Source: Pedobacter sp. ok626 (GTDB taxonomy: Bacteria; Bacteroidota; Bacteroidia; Sphingobacteriales; Sphingobacteriaceae). Taken from it: a stretch of DNA of 64,000 nucleotides. A program made the position numbers and the translations under genes. The notes under the pieces were generated by a model. The model was not told the origin of the DNA and did no database searches. It was given only the letters and a program-made list of their open reading frames with translations. How positions within the stretch are numbered: position 1 is the first letter of the stretch; every line of letters starts with the position of its first letter. Where the stretch lies: contig NZ_FNEX01000016.1 of the NCBI RefSeq assembly GCF_900100435.1, positions 1 through 64,000 on the forward strand, written 5' to 3'. Positions 14,497 to 22,331 of this stretch are shown piece by piece.

Positions 14497-16374
14497 TTAA
14501 GATCTACGTCTTCTATCGCTACCACCGCTATTTCCGCCTTCGCGTCTTCCAGCTCCACCTTTATCTTCACGGCTTCTTCCAGAGAAATCTCTGAAACCAC
14601 CACCGCTGTTACCGCCTTCACGTCTGTTACCGCCGCCATAGCTTCTGCGTTCACCGCCGCCGCCTTCGCGTCTTCCGCCACCGTAACTTCCGCCTTCGCG
14701 TCTGCCACCGCCACCAAAGCCACCACGACTACGGCCACCGCCGCCACCATCGCCATCAGCTGTTTTTTCGATTCTTACTCCGCGGTTGTTAAACTCAACA
14801 CCTTTAAAGTTGTTGAATAACGACTCAACAGCAGCATTTTCAACTTCGAAGAATGAGTAAACACCTTTCAAGTCAATTTTGCCAATGCCTTTTCCGCTGA
14901 TTTTACCGTTGTTGCAAACAAAAGATAACAAGTCACCTCTTGTGAAATCATCAACAGAACCAAGGTTAATAAACAGACGGGTATAACCTTCGCTGCTTCT
15001 CGGACCTCTTTCTCCGCGCTCACCACGTTCACCTCTATCATCTGCAGAAGAGTTCAAATCAGGTGCGTTTTTGTAATACTCTAAAAAGCGGTTAAACTCT
15101 AAAGATGCAAAACGTTTGATCACCTCATCTTTGCTCAGTTCAGCAAACTCATCCATGATGCGTGGCATGTACTGCTCAATTTGGCTTTCGTTAACCTCAA
15201 CATTGTGAACTTTGTGTACCAAAGCAAACAATTGTTTTTCGCAAACGTCAAAACCTGTAGGAAGTTCCGCTTTTGTAAACGATTTTCCAATGATTCTTTC
15301 AATCTGACGAATTTTACCAAGCTCTTTCGAGTTTACGATACAGATCGAAATACCAGTTTTTCCGGCACGACCAGTACGGCCACTACGGTGGGTATAACTT
15401 TCAATTTCATCAGGTAAAGAGTAGTTAATTACGTGAGTAACGTTGTTTACGTCGATACCACGGGCTGCAACATCAGTAGCAATTAACAACTGCATGTTAC
15501 GGTCGCGGAAACGTTGCATTACTTTATCACGTTGTTGCTGAGATAAGTCACCATGCAAAGCATCAGCATTGTAACCATCTTTAATTAAGTGCTCTGCTAC
15601 ATCTTGTGTATCCAGTTTAGTTTTACAGAAAACTACTGCAAAAATTTCTGGATTGAAATCCACAATACGTTTTAAAGCAGCGTATTTATCTCTTGCACGT
15701 ACAATGTAGTACTCATGTTCGATATTTACGTTACCAGTGTTTTTAGTACCCATGGTTAACTCAACAGGTGAGTCCATGTAGTTCTTAGCTATTCTTCTTA
15801 CCTCAGGAGGCATAGTTGCAGAGAATAACCATGTTTTTTTATCGTCAGGTGTAGTAGACAAAATATCGTTAATGTCTTCCTGGAAGCCCATGTTTAACAT
15901 TTCGTCAGCTTCATCAAGCACTACAAACTTCACGTTACTGAAATCTATAGCCTTACGGCCGATAATGTCCAACATGCGGCCCGGTGTAGCCACTACAATT
16001 TGTACACCGTTTCTAATTTCACGCAGCTGCTGCATAATGTTTGCGCCACCGTAAACGGCAACGACATTAGCACCACTGATGTTTTTTGAGAAATTCTTGA
16101 TGTCGCTAGTAATTTGCAAGCAAAGCTCTCTGGTAGGGCATAAAATCAATGCCTGAGGCTTATTGCTCTTAAAGTCTATCAATTCTAACAGCGGCAAACC
16201 AAATGCTGCTGTTTTTCCTGTTCCTGTTTGGGCCAAACCAACAAAATCGTTATTGCCCTCTAACAGTACAGGAATACTTTGTTCCTGAATAGGTGTTGGG
16301 TTTTCGAATCCCAAATCCTTTACGGCATTAACAACGTCATCACTTATCCCCAATTTACTAAATGGGTTTATCAT
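14497..16374 (-). CDS. DEAD-box RNA helicase with RGG-rich tail
   Basis: The 625-residue ATP-dependent RNA helicase has all core motifs: Q-motif (NPTPIQEQSIPVLL), Walker A AQTGTGKT near 49-56, PTREL, GG, TPGR, DEAD, SAT, and the C-terminal HRSGRTGRAG. A DbpA-type RNA-binding domain follows (about 465-540: RLFINLGSVDDFTRGDLLSF, then GKIDLKGVYSFFEV). The last 80 or so residues are a low-complexity Gly-Arg tail with repeated GGGRREGG units, as in CshA/DeaD-type helicases of Bacteroidota. It probably remodels structured RNA during ribosome assembly or cold growth. The plus-strand and alternative-frame readings over the tail DNA are artefacts of its repeats. Confidence 0.95.
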   Translation of the reverse strand: MINPFSKLGISDDVVNAVKDLGFENPTPIQEQSIPVLLEGNNDFVGLAQTGTGKTAAFGLPLLELIDFKSNKPQALILCPTRELCLQITSDIKNFSKNISGANVVAVYGGANIMQQLREIRNGVQIVVATPGRMLDIIGRKAIDFSNVKFVVLDEADEMLNMGFQEDINDILSTTPDDKKTWLFSATMPPEVRRIAKNYMDSPVELTMGTKNTGNVNIEHEYYIVRARDKYAALKRIVDFNPEIFAVVFCKTKLDTQDVAEHLIKDGYNADALHGDLSQQQRDKVMQRFRDRNMQLLIATDVAARGIDVNNVTHVINYSLPDEIESYTHRSGRTGRAGKTGISICIVNSKELGKIRQIERIIGKSFTKAELPTGFDVCEKQLFALVHKVHNVEVNESQIEQYMPRIMDEFAELSKDEVIKRFASLEFNRFLEYYKNAPDLNSSADDRGERGERGERGPRSSEGYTRLFINLGSVDDFTRGDLLSFVCNNGKISGKGIGKIDLKGVYSFFEVENAAVESLFNNFKGVEFNNRGVRIEKTADGDGGGGGRSRGGFGGGGRREGGSYGGGRREGGGGERRSYGGGNRREGGNSGGGFRDFSGRSREDKGGAGRREGGNSGGSDRRRRS

Positions 16375-16458
16375 GTATTATAATTTATTAAGCCGCAAAG
16401 GTAAGTTTAATTATTGGTATTTCAATCCTTTGTAACTGAATAAAAATCAGGCGATTAA

Positions 16459-16923
16459 TTATCTGAGTCTATCGGCCGATCTTAATAATTGCTCATCTTT
16501 TCTAATTCCGCGTATAGCAAGCATGCAAAATAGGAGGGCCAGAACAAATAATGAAGAGCCAATATGAATAGAGGAACCGGCGATTCCACCCGGTAATAAC
16601 GAGGCATTTAAAGTTGATAATACGGCTGTTGCGATAATCAGTACCATGTCGATCATGATTAAACGTTTTTGCATCACGCGGTTTCTAAACTGGAAAATGC
16701 AAATTAGAGACAGTAGAACGGCAACACCGTTGATGATCATTGCACCAATCGGTGTAACAGCAATCGCTGCAGTACTTGCTCCCTTGATCAAGGGATAGTG
16801 ACCATCTATATATAGTAGATATTCTGTATTGTTAATGCTTTTAGTTATTAAAGGAATAAAAAACAGGCCGATCAAGGTGAATGAAGCAAGAAGTAGCCAT
16901 ATAGATTGTACGCGTTGTATCAT
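16459..16923 (-). CDS. DUF4293 membrane protein
   Basis: The 154-residue protein opens MIQRVQSIWLLLASFTLIGLF, the hallmark start of DUF4293. Four hydrophobic segments are visible (near 9-27, 48-72, 79-103 and 112-136), so it is a small four-helix inner membrane protein found in Bacteroidota. The function is not known. The gene is divergent from truA and lies upstream of the helicase on the same strand, 84 bp away. Confidence 0.9.
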   Translation of the reverse strand: MIQRVQSIWLLLASFTLIGLFFIPLITKSINNTEYLLYIDGHYPLIKGASTAAIAVTPIGAMIINGVAVLLSLICIFQFRNRVMQKRLIMIDMVLIIATAVLSTLNASLLPGGIAGSSIHIGSSLFVLALLFCMLAIRGIRKDEQLLRSADRLR

Positions 16924-16992
16924 ATCAGTTCAATAATTTCAACAAATATATTAAAAGCAAATAGTAACCAATCCGATATCCGATTAAAAAGA

Positions 16993-17000
16993 TAATTTTG
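16993..17000 (+). promoter_or_regulatory. TAnnTTTG promoter element of truA
   Basis: TAATTTTG matches the Bacteroidota -7 box. It predicts a transcript start near 17006, about 6 bases before the ATG at 17012. No good TTTG -33 box is seen. Confidence 0.5.
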
Positions 17001-17011
17001 TACAATTGAAT

Positions 17012-17791
17012 ATGCAACGGTATTTTATTGAATTGTCGTACGACGGCACTGCTTATCATGGCTGGCAGATACAGCCTAATGCCACTACTGTGCAGGAATG
17101 CCTGGATAAAGCCTTATCTACTTATTTTAGGCAACCCGTTTTTTCATTAGGCTGCGGCCGTACAGATAGCGGCGTACATGCTACGCAGTTTTATGCGCAT
17201 TTCGATTTAGAAATCGGCGATGCAGAGGGGGCTGAAGAAAAATCAACTGTTAAGGTCCCAGATCCCTTAAGGTCTGTACCGGGGATCAATTCTCTGTTGC
17301 CTTACCAGATTGCTGTAAAGCGTGTTTTTGAAGTAGATAATGAGGCGCATGCACGTTTTGGTGCTACAGAGCGCGCTTACCATTATCAAATTCATTTTCA
17401 TAAAGATCCTTTTAAACTTAACCGTTCCTGGTTGTACAAAGGTGAACTGGATGTAGAAGCTATGAATGAGGCTGCGCAGCTATTGTTGGGTTACACCGAT
17501 TTTTCTTGTTTCAGTAAATCAAACACGCAGACCTTTACCAATAACTGCAAAGTTATGGAAGCCTTTTTTGAAAGAAAAGACGATGGTTTGCAGTTTACCA
17601 TCAGAGCCGACCGATTTTTAAGAAATATGGTGCGCGCAATTGTGGGCACATTGATCAGAATTGGCAAAAAAGAGCTTACTCTGACCGATTTTAAAGAAAT
17701 AGTTGAAAGTAAAAACCGTAGCAATGCAGGTCAGTCTGTTCCTGCCTGCGGTTTATATTTAGTAAATGTAATTTATCCTTTTGTAAAATAA
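17012..17791 (+). CDS. truA: tRNA pseudouridine(38-40) synthase
   Basis: The 259-residue enzyme isomerises uridines 38-40 in the tRNA anticodon arm. I use ATG at 17012 rather than the TTG two codons earlier. The YDGTAYHGWQ motif starts near residue 9, and the catalytic aspartate lies in LGCGRTDSGVHA. The C-terminal FLRNMVRAIVGTL motif is also present. A 20-residue acidic insert (EGAEEKSTVKVPDPL) is a common feature in this phylum. The stop is two bases before the start of the ABC exporter gene, so both are in one operon. Confidence 0.95.
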   Translation: MQRYFIELSYDGTAYHGWQIQPNATTVQECLDKALSTYFRQPVFSLGCGRTDSGVHATQFYAHFDLEIGDAEGAEEKSTVKVPDPLRSVPGINSLLPYQIAVKRVFEVDNEAHARFGATERAYHYQIHFHKDPFKLNRSWLYKGELDVEAMNEAAQLLLGYTDFSCFSKSNTQTFTNNCKVMEAFFERKDDGLQFTIRADRFLRNMVRAIVGTLIRIGKKELTLTDFKEIVESKNRSNAGQSVPACGLYLVNVIYPFVK

Positions 17792-17793
17792 AT

Positions 17794-19563
17794 ATGTCTA
17801 GAATAGCTGGTGACGCGTTTAATGTAAGCTTATTGAAAAGGGTTTTTCAATACGTAAAGCCTTATCGCAAAACCTTTATACTATCAATTATTTTAACGAT
17901 ACTGCTGGCTTTAATTGCGCCTGCCAGACCGTTTCTTATTCAGCATACGCTGGATAATTACATCATGAAGGACCAGTATAATGGTCTACTAGGAATGACC
18001 ATTCTGATGTTGGTATTATTGGTGTTGCAGGCTGGGATACAATTTAGCCATACCCTTCTGACCAACACATTAGGGCAGTCCGCCATTAGAGATTTAAGGA
18101 TTAATGTTTTTAACCACATTACTAAGCTAAGGCTTAAATATTTCGATAATACACCCATCGGACAGCTGATTACCCGTACGGTGTCGGATCTTGAAACTAT
18201 TGCAGAAATCTTCTCGGAAGGTTTAATTGTAATCATTGGTGATATTCTGATGGTCATTGTGATCATTGGGGTAATGGTTTATAAAGATTGGGCACTTACG
18301 CTCGTGGTATTGCTACCCATGCCATTATTGATTGTAGCTACTTCTGTTTTTCAAAAGGCCATTAAGTCTGCATTTCAAGAAATCCGAACCGAGGTATCTA
18401 ATCTCAATACTTATTTGCAGGAACATATTTCCGGGGTATCCATCATTCAATATTTTGCCCGTGAAGAGCAGGAGTATAAAAAGTTTGTAAAGATCAATGC
18501 GCGCTACCGCGATGCAAATATCCGCTCCAACTGGTATTATTCTATTTTCTTTCCCGTTGTAGAGATTATTTCGGCCATGTCCTTAGGCTTACTGGTATGG
18601 TACGGTTCAAGAAGTATCTTATCCAAGCCTTTAACAGTAACACCAGGTATTATTGCTGAATTTATCCTATATATTAACATGCTGTTCAGACCTATTCGGG
18701 AGCTTGCAGATAAATTTAATACCCTGCAAATGGGAATGGTAGGGGCTGAGCGGGTTTTTAAAGTGCTGGACACGGATGAGGTGACGGAAAATAAGGGATC
18801 ATTTGTGCCTGATCAGATGAAAGGCGCCATTTCTTTCGACAGGGTATGGTTTGCTTATAATGAGGAGAATTATGTACTGAAGGATATTTCTTTCGAGGTG
18901 CCTGCCGGTAAAACCATCGCCCTTGTTGGTGCTACAGGTGCCGGAAAATCTTCTACAATCAATATCCTGAACCGCTTTTATGAGGTTCAGAAAGGCGTCA
19001 TCAAGGTAGATGGGGTAAAGATCCAGGATTATGAACTGAGTTATCTGCGTAGTAATATTGCTACAGTTTTACAGGATGTATTCCTCTTCTCTGATACGAT
19101 TTTCAATAACATTACGCTGAATAATATGGCGATCACAATGGAAGAGGTTGTTGATGCGGCAAAAAAGGTTGGGGCGCATGATTTTATAATGCGTTTGCCA
19201 GGAGGTTATCAGTACAACGTTATGGAGCGCGGGGCTACGCTTTCGGCTGGACAAGCTCAGCTGATTTCGTTTATTCGTGCGCTGGTTTATAATCCTTCTA
19301 TTTTGGTATTGGATGAAGCTACTTCTTCTGTAGATACGGAAACGGAAATGTTGATCCAACACGCTATCGAGAATTTGATGGAGGGTAGGACCTCTATTGT
19401 TATTGCTCACCGCCTTTCAACGATTCAGAAAGCGGATAAGATATTGGTGCTGGATAAAGGTGAGATTAAGGAGATGGGGACGCACCAGGAGCTGCTTAAG
19501 CTGAATGGGTATTATAAAAGATTGTACGAGTTGCAGTTTAACTCTATCGGGGTCGAAAAATAA
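17794..19563 (+). CDS. MsbA-like ABC exporter, permease fused to ATPase
   Basis: The 589-residue half-transporter has six transmembrane helices in the first 320 residues, followed by an ATPase domain: Walker A GATGAGKSS, Q-loop VLQDVFLF, signature LSAGQ (instead of LSGGQ), Walker B ILVLDEATSSVD and the H-loop IAHRLST. It belongs to the ABCB/MsbA group of lipid or drug exporters. The homodimer would flip a hydrophobic substrate, and the substrate cannot be read from the sequence. It follows truA with a two-base gap. A long imperfect hairpin lies downstream at 19570-19649. Confidence 0.93.
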   Translation: MSRIAGDAFNVSLLKRVFQYVKPYRKTFILSIILTILLALIAPARPFLIQHTLDNYIMKDQYNGLLGMTILMLVLLVLQAGIQFSHTLLTNTLGQSAIRDLRINVFNHITKLRLKYFDNTPIGQLITRTVSDLETIAEIFSEGLIVIIGDILMVIVIIGVMVYKDWALTLVVLLPMPLLIVATSVFQKAIKSAFQEIRTEVSNLNTYLQEHISGVSIIQYFAREEQEYKKFVKINARYRDANIRSNWYYSIFFPVVEIISAMSLGLLVWYGSRSILSKPLTVTPGIIAEFILYINMLFRPIRELADKFNTLQMGMVGAERVFKVLDTDEVTENKGSFVPDQMKGAISFDRVWFAYNEENYVLKDISFEVPAGKTIALVGATGAGKSSTINILNRFYEVQKGVIKVDGVKIQDYELSYLRSNIATVLQDVFLFSDTIFNNITLNNMAITMEEVVDAAKKVGAHDFIMRLPGGYQYNVMERGATLSAGQAQLISFIRALVYNPSILVLDEATSSVDTETEMLIQHAIENLMEGRTSIVIAHRLSTIQKADKILVLDKGEIKEMGTHQELLKLNGYYKRLYELQFNSIGVEK

Positions 19564-19569
19564 AGGTGA

Positions 19570-19649
19570 AAAATAACCATTCTCTTCTACGGCTGCATTG
19601 CTTCGCTGAAGAAGCGAAGAACGCTAGGCCGTTTCAGAGAAGGTAATTT
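19570..19649. repeat. 80-bp imperfect palindrome between convergent genes
   Basis: An outer stem pairs the block around AATAACCATTCTCT/ACGGC with GCCGTTTCAGAGAAGGTAAT. An inner stem is CTTCGCT (19601-19607) with AGCGAAG (19613-19619) around GAAGA. The gap lies between the ABC exporter and acr3, which converge. It could be a REP-like element, a bidirectional terminator, or a structured 3-prime end. No other copy was noticed in the window. Confidence 0.55.
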
Positions 19650-19706
19650 TTCTCTAAGCAGGGTGGCAAGTTAGTACCACAAGCAGGTTGTTCTATGAAT
19701 TTTATT

Positions 19707-20765
19707 TTACTGATATTTTTTTCTGAACCAAAACGCCAGGTTTACCAGGGCGATTAGGGCCGGGACTTCTACTAATGGCCCGATAACGCCAACAAAGGCT
19801 TGTCCTGAGTTGATGCCGAATACACCAATAGCCACGGCAATGGCCAATTCAAAATTGTTCCCGGTAGCAGTGAAGGCGATTGCGGTTCGTTTGGAATAAT
19901 CAGCGCCAAAGTGTTTTCCAGCAAAGAAGCTGATCACAAACATTAGGGCGAAGTAAATGAGCAATGGAACTGCAATTCTTGCCACATCTAAGGGGATTTG
20001 GACAATCAGTTCACCTTTTAAGCTAAACATCACCACAATGGTAAATAAGAGGGCAATGAGTGTAATAGGGGATATGATGGGCACAAAATTATGCTGAAAC
20101 CAATCTTCGCCTTTCCATTTTATAAGAGTATAACGGCTTATTATGCCTAGGATAAAGGGGATGCCCAGATAAATACCAACACTTTGAGCAATCTCTAAGA
20201 TGGAGATGTTGACTTCTAATCCTTGAATGCCAAACCAGGGAGGTAAAACGGTGATAAAGAAATAGGCGAGGATACTATAAAATAGGACTTGAAAAATGCT
20301 ATTTAAGGCGATCAATCCGGCGGCGTACTCCCTGTTTCCTTCTGCGAGTTCATTCCATACTACGACCATTGCGATACATCGGGCAAGCCCAATTAGAATG
20401 AGGCCTGTCATATATTCTGGATAATCCTTTAGAAAGGTAATGGCCAGGACAAACATCAGTATAGGTCCGATAATCCAATTTAGGACTAAGGATGTCGTTA
20501 GTACTTTGGTATCCTTAAATACTTCGCCCATATGTTCATACCTTACTTTTGCCAGAGGTGGATACATCATTAAAATCAGACCAATGGCGAGTGGGATATT
20601 CGTTGACCCACTTGAAAAGGAATTGATAAAACCTGCCGAAGAAGGAATAAAATAGCCAATGCCAATACCCAAAGCCATAGCCAGGAAAATCCATAAAGTT
20701 AAATAACGATCTAAAAAACTCAGTTTTTTCCTGTCGGCCGCAGGAACGCAGTTATTTGCTAACAT
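19707..20765 (-). CDS. ACR3-type arsenite efflux transporter
   Basis: The 352-residue protein has about ten hydrophobic helices and the ACR3 strings: LDRYLTLWIFLAMALGIGIGY near the start, LVLNWIIGPILMF, LARCIAMVVVWN (with the conserved cysteine used in arsenite transport) and FTATGNNFELAIAVA near the end. It exports arsenite across the inner membrane. It is the last gene of the arsR, DUF6428, arsC operon, 11 bp after arsC. The first 16 residues form a cytosolic stretch. I leave the symbol blank, as arsB and acr3 are both used for this family. Confidence 0.95.
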   Translation of the reverse strand: MLANNCVPAADRKKLSFLDRYLTLWIFLAMALGIGIGYFIPSSAGFINSFSSGSTNIPLAIGLILMMYPPLAKVRYEHMGEVFKDTKVLTTSLVLNWIIGPILMFVLAITFLKDYPEYMTGLILIGLARCIAMVVVWNELAEGNREYAAGLIALNSIFQVLFYSILAYFFITVLPPWFGIQGLEVNISILEIAQSVGIYLGIPFILGIISRYTLIKWKGEDWFQHNFVPIISPITLIALLFTIVVMFSLKGELIVQIPLDVARIAVPLLIYFALMFVISFFAGKHFGADYSKRTAIAFTATGNNFELAIAVAIGVFGINSGQAFVGVIGPLVEVPALIALVNLAFWFRKKYQ

Positions 20766-20776
20766 AGAAGAGCGAT

Positions 20777-21196
20777 TTAATTGCTTAGATGTGTTTTGAC
20801 AAAGTCACTGCAGTAGGTTTCAATCAGATCTCTTACTCGCCTAAACTCTTGCATAATTTCAGCTTCCGTTCCTGAAGCTTTAGCCGGGTCAGGAAAGTTA
20901 TAATGGAACTTTTGTGCCTGAGTAGGGAAGTACGGACAGCTTTCTTTAGCATTGTCGCATACCGTAATTATGTAGTCAAAGTCTATATTGGCATACTCGT
21001 TTACATTGTTGGACGTATGGCCTGAAATGTCAATTCCACGTTCAGCCATCACAGCTATGGCTCTGGGATTCACACCGTGTGTTTCGATTCCAGCGCTATA
21101 AACGATTGCAGTATCACCAGCAAAATGCCTGATAAACCCTTCGGCTAGCTGACTACGGCAGCTATTGCCGGTACATAATATTAATACTTTTTTCAT
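20777..21196 (-). CDS. arsC: Arsenate reductase, low-molecular-weight phosphatase family
   Basis: The 139-residue enzyme reduces arsenate to arsenite for export. The phosphate loop CTGNSCR (C8 to R14) is at the N-terminus. The redox pair is C80 and C87 in VCDNAKESCP, giving the three cysteines of thioredoxin-coupled ArsC. The DPAKASGT line holds the catalytic aspartate (FPDPAKA). The gene lies between the DUF6428 gene and acr3 in the ars operon. Confidence 0.95.
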   Translation of the reverse strand: MKKVLILCTGNSCRSQLAEGFIRHFAGDTAIVYSAGIETHGVNPRAIAVMAERGIDISGHTSNNVNEYANIDFDYIITVCDNAKESCPYFPTQAQKFHYNFPDPAKASGTEAEIMQEFRRVRDLIETYCSDFVKTHLSN

Positions 21197-21217
21197 TACT
21201 GTATATTCGTTTTATTG

Positions 21218-21787
21218 TTAGCAGCAACCTGATCCAGGGGTACAAACATTTCCGTCTGCAGCCAGGTTCATCATCACTAGTTTTGGTTTTTCTGTTTTTG
21301 GTTCAGGAGCACAGCATTCCTCTCCTGTATCTGTAGTTCCACAGCTTCCACCTCTGTTAATTGCTTTGCATTGCGTAAAGTCGGGACTTAGGTTTACAAC
21401 AAGGTTATCCCCTTCAACGTTGATCTCAGTGGGATACATCTGGCGGGTGTCGAAAGCAGAGTTTCCAAATTCTATTTTTACTATAGCTATTGGGTTAAGG
21501 GCTAAGCTTTTTTCCACCAGCTCTATAATAGATAGTGCTTTCTTCACCTGCATTGCCCGGTCAGCTTCTTTAACCGTAGGCTCCCAAAGTTGTACAATGA
21601 TTTCAGTCCATGAATTCATTACACCACCGCAGTCTACCGAGACAATAGGAGCTTGCTTAATTTCAGTGATGTGGTAAGAAGCATCTACCCACTTATCCTG
21701 GGCATATTGAAATTGAAGCGTCAATTCTGGATGCTGCATTAAAGCAGTTTTAAAGGTATTCCAGGTTGTTAATTCTGTTGTGTTCAT
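21218..21787 (-). CDS. DUF6428 family protein, Cys-rich C-terminus
   Basis: The 189-residue product has an N-terminal soluble domain of mixed helices and strands (about 1-135), and a Cys-rich tail of about 50 residues with C140, C149, C158, C159, C182, C188 and C189. The last three residues before the stop are GCC, and vicinal pairs of this kind bind arsenite or other soft metals in many proteins. DUF6428 genes are known to accompany arsR and arsC in Bacteroidota. Their function is not established. The operon position between arsR and arsC supports an arsenic-related role, for example sequestration or delivery, but that is inference. Confidence 0.85.
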   Translation of the reverse strand: MNTTELTTWNTFKTALMQHPELTLQFQYAQDKWVDASYHITEIKQAPIVSVDCGGVMNSWTEIIVQLWEPTVKEADRAMQVKKALSIIELVEKSLALNPIAIVKIEFGNSAFDTRQMYPTEINVEGDNLVVNLSPDFTQCKAINRGGSCGTTDTGEECCAPEPKTEKPKLVMMNLAADGNVCTPGSGCC

Positions 21788-21794
21788 AATATTG

Positions 21795-21808
21795 CAATTT
21801 TACGATTG
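21795..21808 (-). promoter_or_regulatory. ArsR operator-like dyad before the DUF6428 gene
   Basis: CAAT-TTTACG-ATTG lies between arsR and the DUF6428 gene, 8 bp upstream of the latter's start codon. Together with flanking bases it shares ATTGCAATnTTACGAT with the site upstream of arsR. Likely an ArsR binding site giving internal control. Confidence 0.55.
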
Positions 21809-21825
21809 ATGTAAATAAAAAAAGG

Positions 21826-22155
21826 TTAACAGCAGCCTTTTGGATCTTTAAACGAACCCAAAAATGCGCCTAATTGTGTTTCTAATAATTTCCATGTTGT
21901 AGGATTAATGCAGTAGCAAACAGTTACACCCTCGATGGTTCCCTGAATGATCCCTGCATTTTTAAGCTCCTTTAAATGTTGAGATATGGTGGCTTGCGCC
22001 AGACCAAGCTCTTCTACCAAGTCGCCACAAATACACGCATTGGCAGAAATGATTTGCTGCAAAATAGCGATACGTGCAGGATGTGCCATTGCTTTCAACA
22101 ATTGTGAAAGTTGGTTTTGTTCCGCTGTGAATATTTCTGATTTAGTAAGTCCCAT
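21826..22155 (-). CDS. arsR: ArsR-family arsenic-responsive repressor
   Basis: The 109-residue winged-helix repressor has the family helix-turn-helix (ATISQHLKELKNAGI). C41 and C43 in the ACICGDL motif correspond to the arsenite sensor cysteines of helix alpha-3. C80 and C82 lie on the wing, and the protein ends with C108-C109, so extra thiols are available. It should bind the dyads at 22166-22181 and 21795-21808 and release them on arsenite. It is the first gene of the ars operon. Confidence 0.92.
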   Translation of the reverse strand: MGLTKSEIFTAEQNQLSQLLKAMAHPARIAILQQIISANACICGDLVEELGLAQATISQHLKELKNAGIIQGTIEGVTVCYCINPTTWKLLETQLGAFLGSFKDPKGCC

Positions 22156-22165
22156 AATTACATTG

Positions 22166-22181
22166 CAATATTACGATATTG
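22166..22181 (-). promoter_or_regulatory. ArsR operator-like palindrome upstream of arsR
   Basis: CAATAT-TACG-ATATTG is a perfect six-base dyad with a four-base centre, 11 bp upstream of the arsR start codon. Its half-site recurs in the arsR-DUF6428 gap. This is the expected place for autoregulation. Confidence 0.65.
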
Positions 22182-22279
22182 TTTTGAGGAATACAAATTC
22201 TATTCACAAAAAGTGTCCTCGATATTAAGAGAGTCAATAACATTATTTTCTGGTATTCTCTCGGACAAATTGAAACTAA

Positions 22280-22303
22280 AAGAGGGTGCATTTACACCCT
22301 CTT
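22280..22303 (-). terminator. Terminator of the NUMOD gene
   Basis: AAGAGGGTG pairs with CACCCTCTT around CATTTA. On the minus strand a short T-run follows. It ends the NUMOD-protein transcript; long A and T runs flank both sides. Confidence 0.75.
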
Positions 22304-22331
22304 AAAAAAAAAAACATCCTGAATCAGTAAG

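Noticed and set aside
14493..14756. 87-residue Ala/Val-rich frame opposite the helicase tail
   Set aside because: It is an artefact of reading the Gly-Arg repeat codons in another frame.
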